Source: an uncultured Eubacterium sp. (GTDB lineage Bacteria > Bacillota > Clostridia > Peptostreptococcales > Anaerovoracaceae). From it: a stretch of DNA of 6,445 nt. This document shows, in pieces, positions 1 through 5,709 of this stretch. The stretch's first letter is position 1. Every line of letters begins with the position of its first letter. Under the pieces are notes generated by a model. That model worked only from the letters and a program-made list of their open reading frames with translations, was not told the origin of the DNA and searched no databases. Position numbers and translations under genes: made by a program. The stretch spans positions 1-6,445 of the forward strand of contig CALCFD010000049.1 in NCBI GenBank assembly GCA_937900695.1. Direction: 5' to 3'.

Positions 1-41
1 AAAGGATGACTAAATTATATGACAGGGAATTTACACCACCT

Positions 42-750
42 TTAGGACTTGACCTTGATATCATATGAGCTATCTTCATGAACAGTTATAAGTGTAGCAC
101 CTCGCCGCTCTGTCTCCTTATCAATACCTGGCATGGCAAGATAATCTATGCTCATTCCGTATGTTAGCCTGATGCCCTCATACTCTACAGACATGTTGTT
201 GTAATGGCCATGTCCACAAAACATGGCCTTACTACTACCTGATTTTTTAGCAGTGTCAAAAAGCTTGCTTGGATATTTTGAAAAGCAAACTTTATCTATC
301 ATCTTTTCTTTATTTTCCCCAAAGAAATACTTCACCTTAGGGCTTCCTGCCTCGTAAAGGTTATTGGCAGTTTTGTATTGCTCAAGAGGCATATGTAAAA
401 ATAGTAACGAAGACACATGTCCTCCCTCTTCTTTTTCCATTTTTTTCACTTGCTTAGCGTACCAAGCCACTTGATCATCGTGAATATAGTCATAGTCGTT
501 GATGCCGCTGACATAATCATTAGAATCTAATAGGAAAAGTAACCACAACCAACTCCGGCCTAGTTTCTTTAATAAGGCTCTCACAGGCTTTAAGAGCGTT
601 GTAATCTTTAATTACCGACGCCGCGCTGCCGCCTAGATGAATGTCTGTCAGCTGCAAAATCTTAAAATCCTTTTTATCTGTAGTACTGGTGTAAACTCCG
701 CTATCATCATCGTAAATTATTTTATCCGGCTCAGGTGCTTTTAAAATCGC
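42..750 (-). pseudogene. Calcineurin-like metallophosphoesterase, broken by internal deletion
   Basis: Family role: metal-dependent phosphoesterase, of the purple-acid-phosphatase/Dcr2-like type common in clostridia. The N-terminal part is readable at 750-520 in one frame and includes FKILQLTDIHLGG, which holds the metal-binding D-x-H motif, followed by RPELVVVT. The C-terminal part is in another frame (584-42): LFLLDSNDY, then IHDDQVAWY, the HMPL motif and CGHGHYNN (residues 123-130 of that frame). Between them, at about 534-545, the expected Gly-Asp and Gly-Asn-His-Asp metal motifs are absent: roughly the central 100 or more residues are deleted and the frame is shifted. The N-terminal frame also has no ATG, GTG or plausible start after the stop at 751-753, so the signal or anchor segment is missing. 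The usual GHDH motif reads GHGH, losing an Asp. The family call is firm; the gene is almost certainly inactive. The open frame starting with GTG at 584 is an artefact of the shift. Confidence 0.86.
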
Positions 751-1265
751 CTATTTGCAATCTTTCCATACTGCCTATTAATAGCGTATTTGCATAAGAT
801 GTTTTTAACTAATATGAAGACGACTATGCCCAGCGAAATAAAGCTTTCCCAAGGTGTCATTCCTGCGCTGAGAATGGCTGCTAAGAATATATAAAGTTCC
901 ACAAAGGCCCCGGCTACTGCTATATGCATACTATTTATCAGCCTCTTGGTATACTTATCGAAAATCTTATTTATGTATTGTCTTGCGCTTTTTGTATAGC
1001 TATCTTTGTTGTAATTTACCTGATTGCGCAATCTGAAAAGATTTACGCTGCAAAGGACTGCTGCCGCCGAACCTATGAATATATACATATAATTTTCAAA
1101 AGAATTATTCATAAATACGCGAATTATGCCTTTCATTACAAAAGCAACTAAAAATGATAGTATGTATATTTTCCATCTTGTGCCTTTAAAATACTTCTGA
1201 AATTGGTCTTTTTCAATTATATTTAAAGGTTTGTTTTCTCCGTGTTTTCTTTTATTTGCAGGCAA
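741..1265 (-). CDS. Four-TM membrane protein of unknown function, possibly truncated
   Basis: I do not recognise this 174-residue protein. It has four hydrophobic segments, at about residues 31-52, 59-79, 112-134 and 138-160, joined by a basic loop (about 80-110, with NYNKDSYTKSARQYINK) and a basic C-terminus (NRQYGKIANRRF), so both ends are probably cytoplasmic. The only start available is TTG at 1265, just after an in-frame stop and without a clear ribosome site. It lies inside the last codons of the degraded upstream TOTE gene, so the native 5' end may have been lost. At the 3' end, one extra T or A in the TTTTAAAA run near 740-747 would let the frame run straight into the metallophosphoesterase (RRF-L-KAPEPDK). 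Two readings are therefore possible: a separate membrane protein, or the membrane part of a broken membrane-phosphoesterase fusion. The composition looks like genuine coding sequence. Confidence 0.55.
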   Translation of the reverse strand: MPANKRKHGENKPLNIIEKDQFQKYFKGTRWKIYILSFLVAFVMKGIIRVFMNNSFENYMYIFIGSAAAVLCSVNLFRLRNQVNYNKDSYTKSARQYINKIFDKYTKRLINSMHIAVAGAFVELYIFLAAILSAGMTPWESFISLGIVVFILVKNILCKYAINRQYGKIANRRF

Positions 1266-2317
1266 GGCCTATGACTTCTTCTGCAATGCTTTTGTTGATT
1301 ACGCGCATCAAGTTATCTTCAACGCTGCTCTTGCCTAAAAAGTTTAAACTTCCATACCACACAATATTATTATCAATAACAGTGAATTTCTTATCTTCAT
1401 TTTGTGACAATATAATTTCTATGCCACTTGCTTTAATTTCTTCATGTAATAGTTCCTATTTTAAACTATTACCATACTTATATTCATCTGTATCCATAGT
1501 AACAATGTTAAACATAAAACCACCTATTTTCTTATAAGCCCTTAATCTTTTGTCAAATTGATTTTCATAAGGTTCCCAGTTTTCGTCTACAAACACACTT
1601 CTTCCATCATTTACAACATCACCCTGTAGTGGCAGAGCTATCAAATTTCCTAGACCTTCTTTTTTCAAGAAGTCTTTCGCTGGTATCATACGATCATAAT
1701 AGTCAAAAGAGGTTAAGTTAACAAAACTTGCTCCTTTGTTGAGCAATGTATCGCCAAACTTTCTTGCCAAAGCAACTTTTATTGGTTTTTTAAAAAGGAT
1801 CCATACATGTGCTCCTCTGCCAGATCTTGATTTTTCAATTAACGCATCTATATTATTTTCTTTACATATAGTATATAAAGCTAAAACTTCCTCTTTCCAA
1901 ATTTCATTATCATCTGCATAGTCATTTTTTTCAGCACTCTTTACATGATTATCAAAATCAAACACTAAAAACCTACAAGTGTTATTAGAAAACATAGGAT
2001 AAACACCTATCACGTCTGTACCACCTAACGTTTTCCACTTCTTATATTCACAGTCTTTGCATTGTACTTTTGTCTTTCTTTTTTTATAACACACATCTGA
2101 CCAGAAATTTTCACATTGTGGAAAATATACCGCTTCTCCTGTAGATTTATTTACCACTCGTTTACTATAAACATCCATTCTTCCCAAAAACATCGAAAAA
2201 ACTTTCTAGCTAGATTTTCATTAATAGATATTTGATCACTCTTTATTTTTTATTATGCTCAATTCCTACCTTAGATAATTTTTCTAAAAGAATTCTATTT
2301 TCTTCTTCATATTTCAT
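1252..2317 (-). pseudogene. TOTE-type AEP primase with helicase core deleted
   Basis: Remnant of the large primase-helicase proteins assigned to TOTE conflict systems: an N-terminal coiled coil, an archaeo-eukaryotic primase (AEP) domain, an SF2 helicase and a C-terminal phospholipase-D-like region. ATG at 2317 opens a coiled-coil-like start (KYEEENRILLEKL). The main open stretch (2193-1456, 245 codons) has a Cys cluster (C27, C35, C45, C48), the primase metal motif FDFD (D79, D81), SGRGAHVW with H129, YYDRMIP, and GNLIALPLQG. At about residue 212 the primase end (EPYENQ) joins text typical of the helicase C-terminus (DKRLRAYKKIG); all helicase motifs are missing. An amber TAG at 1458-1456 follows, yet the same frame continues to TAA at 1252 with the PLD-like end (FTVIDNNIVWYGSLNFLG). 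Frame breaks fall at the six-base runs 2246-2251 and 2196-2201; one extra base in each rejoins the N-terminus. The primase domain looks chemically intact, but ATG 2193 has no ribosome site, so expression is doubtful. Confidence 0.85.
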
Positions 2318-2447
2318 TGTTATTTTCTTTCGCACAATACTAGTAATTTCCTTGCCACTATTATATGTATCATTTGCTAAAATATCAATATTGGGGTTTT
2401 GTGAAAATAAATGCCATAAAACAGCTTTCTTTTAAGTTCAAATATAT

Positions 2448-2476
2448 TTGCATAAACTCATATCCAATGGTATAGT
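2448..2476 (+). promoter_or_regulatory. Promoter of the four-TM/acidic-tail gene
   Basis: TTGCAT (2448-2453), a 17-bp spacer and TATAGT (2471-2476) match a sigma-A promoter at 4/6 and 5/6 positions. Transcription would start near 2483, about 45 bases before the ATG at 2528. A perfect 12-bp A/T palindrome, CAAATATATTTG (2439-2450), overlaps the -35 box and could be an operator, though such palindromes also arise by chance in A/T-rich DNA. Confidence 0.6.
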
Positions 2477-2510
2477 TAGATACATAAATATTGTTAAAAA
2501 ATACAAATGA

Positions 2511-2518
2511 AGAGGAGG
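2511..2518 (+). promoter_or_regulatory. Ribosome binding site fixing the start at 2528
   Basis: AGAGGAGG is followed by 9 bases and then ATG at 2528. An in-frame ATG at 2507 would place this Shine-Dalgarno inside the coding sequence and has no site of its own, so 2528 is the better start. Confidence 0.85.
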
Positions 2519-2527
2519 CTTATATAT

Positions 2528-3346
2528 ATGCCAGTAGTTTTAATAGGTTTTATCAGCGGTATATATGCCGTTATAAATGCTAATTATTCCTACGATTTTT
2601 GGAGTGATTATAGAAAATATAAAAAAAATAATACCACTCCTACAAGCTTTTACGAAATAGATGAAAATATTCGCAAAAAAAATAAAATTATACTTTATAT
2701 AGCTCTACCCTTTTTTGCCCTTTGTGCTTTACCTTTATTATTGGGTAATGCAGATACAGATGAGGATTTAGCTATGTTATCAGTCGGCGCTTTTGGTTTA
2801 CTTTTTCTAAATCTATCTGCAATAATGAATTTATATAGTATTACTACGCAAGAAAAAATTAATAAATACATATTAGATCCTACTACTAAAAATGAGCTTG
2901 ATCCAAAAACTAAGTTAAAAAGAAAAATCATCAGAATTTCAACTGTATGTGTACTGGTAGTAGTTGTTATAGCTTCATCTGTCTTTTCATTTTTAAATGA
3001 TTCAGACTCAAGCTCTGATACTGTTGATAGTCACCCTCATGACTCTTATAGTGGTCCTGAAGCATATGGTCTACCTCCTGATGAAGTTACAGATCCTCCT
3101 GCAGATACTCCTGTAACTCCACCACCTAGGCCTTACGTTAACTCCGATAAGCCTGAGAAAAGTGCAGATACTCCCGTAACTCCACCACGCCAGTCATCAC
3201 CATCTAAAGAATATCATAACAGCTATGACGATGGATACAACTCAGTTTGGGATGACGAAGATTACGACAGCGATCGATACAAAAACGATTGGGATTATGC
3301 CACAGGCGTTGATGACGCTTTAGATGAATTAGGAGAAGATTATTAA
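2528..3346 (+). CDS. Four-TM protein with acidic proline-rich tail
   Basis: I do not recognise a named family. The 272-residue protein has four hydrophobic segments, at about residues 2-19, 53-72, 81-104 and 135-156. The KLKRKIIR stretch just before the last segment puts that side in the cytoplasm, so the tail (157-272) should lie outside the cell. The tail starts with a Ser/Asp-rich stretch, then a Pro/Thr-rich spacer containing two copies of ADTPVTPP, and ends in a Tyr/Asp/Trp-rich region (SYDDGYNSVWDDEDYDSD, then DWDYATGVDDALDELGEDY). The tail is strongly acidic and probably disordered or metal-binding; this is inference. Similar Tyr-Asp-rich ends occur in clostridial membrane and surface proteins. 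The gene stands alone: divergent from the broken TOTE gene, with its own promoter and ribosome site, and closed by the terminator at 3360-3390. It looks intact. Confidence 0.85.
   Translation: MPVVLIGFISGIYAVINANYSYDFWSDYRKYKKNNTTPTSFYEIDENIRKKNKIILYIALPFFALCALPLLLGNADTDEDLAMLSVGAFGLLFLNLSAIMNLYSITTQEKINKYILDPTTKNELDPKTKLKRKIIRISTVCVLVVVVIASSVFSFLNDSDSSSDTVDSHPHDSYSGPEAYGLPPDEVTDPPADTPVTPPPRPYVNSDKPEKSADTPVTPPRQSSPSKEYHNSYDDGYNSVWDDEDYDSDRYKNDWDYATGVDDALDELGEDY
3101..3187 (+). repeat. In-frame 24-bp direct repeat pair, 63-bp period
   Basis: The 24 bases at 3101-3124 recur at 3164-3187 with a single silent T/C change, encoding ADTPVTPP each time. The spacing is 63 bp, an exact number of codons, so gain or loss of a unit would lengthen or shorten the extracytoplasmic spacer without breaking the frame. 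Confidence 0.8.
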
Positions 3347-3359
3347 ATTTAACAACAAC

Positions 3360-3390
3360 AAAACGGATTCAATACCTGAATCCGTTTTTT
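3360..3390. terminator. Bidirectional intrinsic terminator
   Basis: AAACGGATTCA (3361-3371) pairs perfectly with TGAATCCGTTT (3377-3387) around a 5-base loop; A3360-T3388 adds a twelfth pair. Runs of T follow on the plus strand (to 3390) and on the minus strand (the AAAA before the stem). It lies between two converging genes and can serve both. Confidence 0.9.
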
Positions 3391-3403
3391 AATTCATTTA
3401 TAC

Positions 3404-3607
3404 TCATATTTTACTTTTCGGTTTTCCAATTAGCTTCCATGTATTTCTTATACCTTCTACATAACCTATGATAATTGTAGCTATTGCAATAAATTTTGCA
3501 AATAGTGTATCTATTGCTTCAGGTGATGCTATAAACGCTGCTATTGCCAAAGTTCCCACAACTATTGGTAATACAATCATGATAAGTAAGTATAGTTTGT
3601 GTTTCAT
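3404..3607 (-). CDS. Small two-TM membrane protein, unknown function
   Basis: A 67-residue protein with hydrophobic segments at about residues 5-27 and 34-49, a short acidic connector (SPEAIDTLF), and a basic C-terminus (WKLIGKPKSKI). The basic residues at both ends predict a hairpin with both ends in the cytoplasm. I do not recognise the family; size and shape recall small holin-like or regulatory membrane proteins, but no motif supports a specific role. Expression signals are strong: AAGGGGGG at 3614-3621 lies 6 bases before the ATG, a good promoter lies at 3636-3664, and the terminator at 3360-3390 follows the stop. It is therefore a real monocistronic gene despite its size; read-through from the MATE gene upstream is possible because no strong terminator separates them. 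Confidence 0.78.
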   Translation of the reverse strand: MKHKLYLLIMIVLPIVVGTLAIAAFIASPEAIDTLFAKFIAIATIIIGYVEGIRNTWKLIGKPKSKI

Positions 3608-3635
3608 TTTTATCCCCCCTTCAAATCACATATTT

Positions 3636-3664
3636 ATTTTAGATGAAAAAGGAATGTATTTCAA
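3636..3664 (-). promoter_or_regulatory. Promoter of the 67-residue membrane protein
   Basis: On the minus strand TTGAAA (3664-3659), a 17-bp spacer and TAAAAT (3641-3636) give a 5/6 match at both boxes with ideal spacing. The predicted start near 3629 leaves a leader of about 20 bases that contains little besides the Shine-Dalgarno AAGGGGGG (3621-3614). Confidence 0.7.
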
Positions 3665-3674
3665 TAATTCTCAG

Positions 3675-3698
3675 AAATCTTAAGAATTCTTTAGATTT
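3675..3698. repeat. Imperfect A/T-rich palindrome after the MATE gene
   Basis: AAATCTTAAGAA (3675-3686) and TTCTTTAGATTT (3687-3698) are inverted copies with one mismatch. On the minus strand it follows the MATE stop by about 20 bases but has no T-run after it, so it is at best a weak terminator or transcript-end hairpin; it could also be an operator just upstream of the promoter at 3636-3664. Confidence 0.4.
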
Positions 3699-3715
3699 TC
3701 GTAATATAAATGTAT

Positions 3716-5047
3716 TTAAAAGCCATATCTCTTTTTAAATTTTATAAACATAATAAATGCTAACAATACTGCCATTAGCTCAGCTCCTGGATTTGCAAGC
3801 CAAATACCTGTAACGCCAAATAAAACTGGTAAGGCAAGCAAACATATAATCATAAATACAAATGAACGTGAAAAGGCTAATATAGCTGAAATCAGTCCGT
3901 TATTTAAAGCTGTAAACATACCGCTTGAAAAAATGTTAAATCCTATAAATAAAAGAGCTATACTGCAAATCCTATTGCCAGTTACAGCAAGCTCAAATAC
4001 AGGATTATCAGGTCTTATAAAAATTCCTACAAGTGGCTTTGTGATAGCTATTGATGTTATCAAGGAAATTATTGAAATAATACCAATTATTTTGATACTC
4101 TTTCTAACAAGTCTTTTTAGCTTCTCTTTATTTTGAGCTCCATAATGATACCTAATCATAGGAGCAACTCCATAAGAATATCCGCTGAAAAGTGAACTTA
4201 CAAACATAAGTACATACATAATAATTGTAATAGCAGCAACGCCATTTTCTCCAACATATCTTAACATAGTCCAATTAAAAATCAGCGTTGTAATACCTGT
4301 AACAAGAGCCGTTGCCATTTCTGAGCATCCATTTGACACCGCCCTCTTTACCACTGCAAAACTAAAACTAGGTTTAGTAAAATGAAGCAAATTATTTTTA
4401 TTACTAAACACAATAAATCCTACCACTGCAGTAACTGAGTAGCCAAGGCCTGTTGCCATAGCAGCACCAGCAGTACCCATTCCTGCAATTTTTATAAGTA
4501 CATAATCAAGCACTATATTAACCACACCGCCCGCTACTGAACATACAAATGACACTGTCGATTTGCCTGAAGCAATCAAATATAATGCAAAATTATTCAT
4601 AAGTAAAATAGGTATGGTAAATAGCAAATAGCAGCCTAAATATTCACGAGAATGATGTAGTACTTCTGCCGAAACATCCATTTTTCCAAAGATTATATTC
4701 ATGCAAAAGTAACCTATAATACACATCACCAAACCTACAATAATGTTTACTATTATCAAATATGTAAAATCTGCATTAGCTTCTTTTTTCCTGTTTTCAC
4801 CAACCTTTTTCATAATAACAGCGCTTCCACCTGTTGCAAGCATAGTTGAAATAGCTGTTACTAAAGATATTATCGGCGCTGATAAATTAACTGCAGATAG
4901 GGCATTTGTTCCTATTAAATTAGACACAAACAAACCATCTACCATAGTATAAAATGACATGAAAAGTGACATCGCTATTGTCGGTAGTGCAAATTTCATG
5001 ATATTTTTTGTCGTAATTGGATTTTGATAAATACTTTGATTTTCCAT
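3716..5047 (-). CDS. MATE family multidrug efflux transporter
   Basis: Family role: inner-membrane antiporter that exports drugs or cationic toxins in exchange for Na+ or H+. The 443-residue product has the family's usual length and twelve hydrophobic segments in two related halves. Diagnostic stretches are the N-terminal KFALPTIAMSLFMSFYTMVDGLFVSN, with the Asp of the first helix in the MVDG motif, GTNALSAVNLSAPI, LATGGSAVIMKKVGENRKKEA, GAAMATGLGYSV, and in the second half GYSYGVAPMIRYHYGAQNKEKLKR. It fits the DinF/MepA-like branch of Bacillota; the substrate cannot be told from sequence. The start at 5047 is fixed by AAGGAGG at 5059-5053, 5 bases before the ATG. The promoter at 5079-5109 has MerR-type architecture, suggesting induction by a bound ligand. 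The gene appears intact and monocistronic, followed by the promoter of the small membrane protein. Confidence 0.96.
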   Translation of the reverse strand: MENQSIYQNPITTKNIMKFALPTIAMSLFMSFYTMVDGLFVSNLIGTNALSAVNLSAPIISLVTAISTMLATGGSAVIMKKVGENRKKEANADFTYLIIVNIIVGLVMCIIGYFCMNIIFGKMDVSAEVLHHSREYLGCYLLFTIPILLMNNFALYLIASGKSTVSFVCSVAGGVVNIVLDYVLIKIAGMGTAGAAMATGLGYSVTAVVGFIVFSNKNNLLHFTKPSFSFAVVKRAVSNGCSEMATALVTGITTLIFNWTMLRYVGENGVAAITIIMYVLMFVSSLFSGYSYGVAPMIRYHYGAQNKEKLKRLVRKSIKIIGIISIISLITSIAITKPLVGIFIRPDNPVFELAVTGNRICSIALLFIGFNIFSSGMFTALNNGLISAILAFSRSFVFMIICLLALPVLFGVTGIWLANPGAELMAVLLAFIMFIKFKKRYGF

Positions 5048-5056
5048 AGTTTCCTC

Positions 5057-5074
5057 CTTGTTTTAATTAACAAG
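5057..5074. repeat. Inverted repeat over the MATE leader and ribosome site
   Basis: CTTGTT and AACAAG arms flank a 6-base A/T spacer. In the MATE mRNA this falls at the predicted 5' end and the second arm touches the Shine-Dalgarno (ACAAGGAGG). It may be a weak 5' hairpin or a second operator half; the stem is short. Confidence 0.3.
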
Positions 5075-5078
5075 GCGT

Positions 5079-5109
5079 ATTATAAGCTGTACAGTAACTG
5101 TAGAGTCAA
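5079..5109 (-). promoter_or_regulatory. MerR-type promoter and operator of the MATE gene
   Basis: On the minus strand TTGACT (5109-5104) and a perfect TATAAT (5084-5079) are separated by 19 bp, too long for efficient sigma-A recognition. The spacer region contains a near-perfect palindrome (5087-5105): 9-bp arms CTGTACAGT and ACTGTAGAG around a central A, with one mismatch. A 19-20-bp spacer with a central dyad is the hallmark of promoters activated by MerR-family regulators, which distort the DNA to realign the boxes when ligand is bound. MATE and other drug pumps are common targets. This is inferred from architecture; the regulator is not in the window. Confidence 0.8.
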
Positions 5110-5129
5110 TATAGGAATTCTTTTATTTA

Positions 5130-5279
5130 TCAAATATATTTACAGCTGTGATTATAACTTTTATTATTTTTTTCCTTTTCAATTGTAAATGTTATTGCCC
5201 TAGAAGGTGTTGAGCCAGGCAAATCCACAAGCATTTTTACATTTGTATCACTATTTATCCTTTTAGCATCTTGAGTTGA
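5130..5279 (-). pseudogene. C-terminal remnant of an unidentified gene
   Basis: An open stretch of 49 codons on the minus strand reads as protein-like sequence (for example NVKMLVDLPGSTPSRAITF, then TIEKEKNNKSYNHSCKYI) and ends in TGA at 5132-5130, only 21 bases before the -35 box of the MATE promoter. It has no start: a stop codon lies directly upstream (5282-5280), where sequence from an oppositely oriented gene begins. The residue mix is unlike random A/T-rich DNA, so I read it as the tail of a gene whose front was deleted. The family is not recognised. Confidence 0.45.
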
Positions 5280-5626
5280 TTAAACGTTTTATAGGGACTC
5301 CACTTTTTGAATATATATATAGCTCTTTGCAATATCCTCAGCTAGTACCTGTGTATATGATTTTTGTATGTATTTTGCTAGGATTGTTTATAGCCTTTAT
5401 GATTGTTTTTAGTAAAAACCTTGCAACCAAATTTAAGCTAGGAATGTCTCTTCCTATAGGTATCGTTTCTATTAATATACTTTTAGGTATTCCTCTGTCT
5501 ACTATGAAGTTTAGCTATTTAAGTTATTTTTTTAATGCTTATGATACTAAGTCTTTATATATTGCTATTTGTACATTGCTTGTAATGCTGATTGCTGATA
5601 AAAAACTGTATGGTAAAACTGAGTAA
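5276..5626 (+). CDS. Membrane protein, probably lacking its 5' end
   Basis: A 116-residue open frame with three hydrophobic segments, at about residues 22-46 (PQLVPVYMIFVCILLGLFIA), 55-72 (GMSLPIGIVSINILLGIP) and 91-107 (SLYIAICTLLVMLIAD), and a short basic tail (KKLYGKTE). I do not recognise the family. The only possible early start is TTG at 5276, with no ribosome site or promoter in front, and the next ATG is about 27 codons in, again without a site. Sequence immediately upstream belongs to a remnant on the opposite strand, so the front of this gene, probably with more membrane segments, seems to have been lost. The 3' end looks natural, followed by the palindromic terminator at 5653-5682. 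It could be a complete small protein with a weak TTG start, but truncation is more likely. Confidence 0.5.
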   Translation: MIKRFIGTPLFEYIYSSLQYPQLVPVYMIFVCILLGLFIAFMIVFSKNLATKFKLGMSLPIGIVSINILLGIPLSTMKFSYLSYFFNAYDTKSLYIAICTLLVMLIADKKLYGKTE

Positions 5627-5650
5627 ATATATTTGATCACATAATAAAAA

Positions 5651-5683
5651 CAAAAGAACCGTTGAAATTTCAACGGTTCTTTG
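5651..5683. terminator. Terminator with perfect 30-bp palindrome
   Basis: AAAGAACCGTTGAAA (5653-5667) is followed at once by its exact reverse complement (5668-5682). On the minus strand the stem is followed by TTTTGTTTTTATT, a good U-tract, so it terminates kptA; on the plus strand it closes the truncated membrane gene, with a poorer T-run. Flanking ATCACA and TGTGAT can extend pairing across a bulge. Confidence 0.88.
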
Positions 5684-5709
5684 TGATTATATTTATATTT
5701 CTTAAAATA

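Noticed and set aside
1..41. Possible ribosome site (AGGTGG on the minus strand) after the phosphoesterase stop
   Set aside because: No start codon and open frame of useful length follow before the window edge.
924..1151. Plus-strand open frame of 75 codons
   Set aside because: Antisense to the four-TM membrane protein, with no upstream signals.
1256..1537. Plus-strand open frame of 93 codons
   Set aside because: It is the antisense shadow of the PLD-like end of the TOTE gene, which matches family sequence on the minus strand; no ribosome site.
1456..2193. Intact stand-alone 245-residue primase gene
   Set aside because: ATG 2193 has no ribosome site, and conserved N-terminal family sequence continues upstream in shifted frames, so this is best read as the largest open piece of a pseudogene.
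2318..2420. Open minus-strand stretch upstream of the TOTE ATG (reads ILANDTYNSGKEITSIVRKK)
   Set aside because: It is in frame with the TOTE N-terminus and looks coding, but has no start codon, and adding one base near 2423-2428 only extends it to another stop. It may be part of the native N-terminus or of a lost upstream gene; not firm enough for a separate feature.
2507..2527. ATG at 2507 as the start of the four-TM/acidic-tail protein
   Set aside because: The strong AGAGGAGG at 2511-2518 would be inside the gene; it fits the ATG at 2528.
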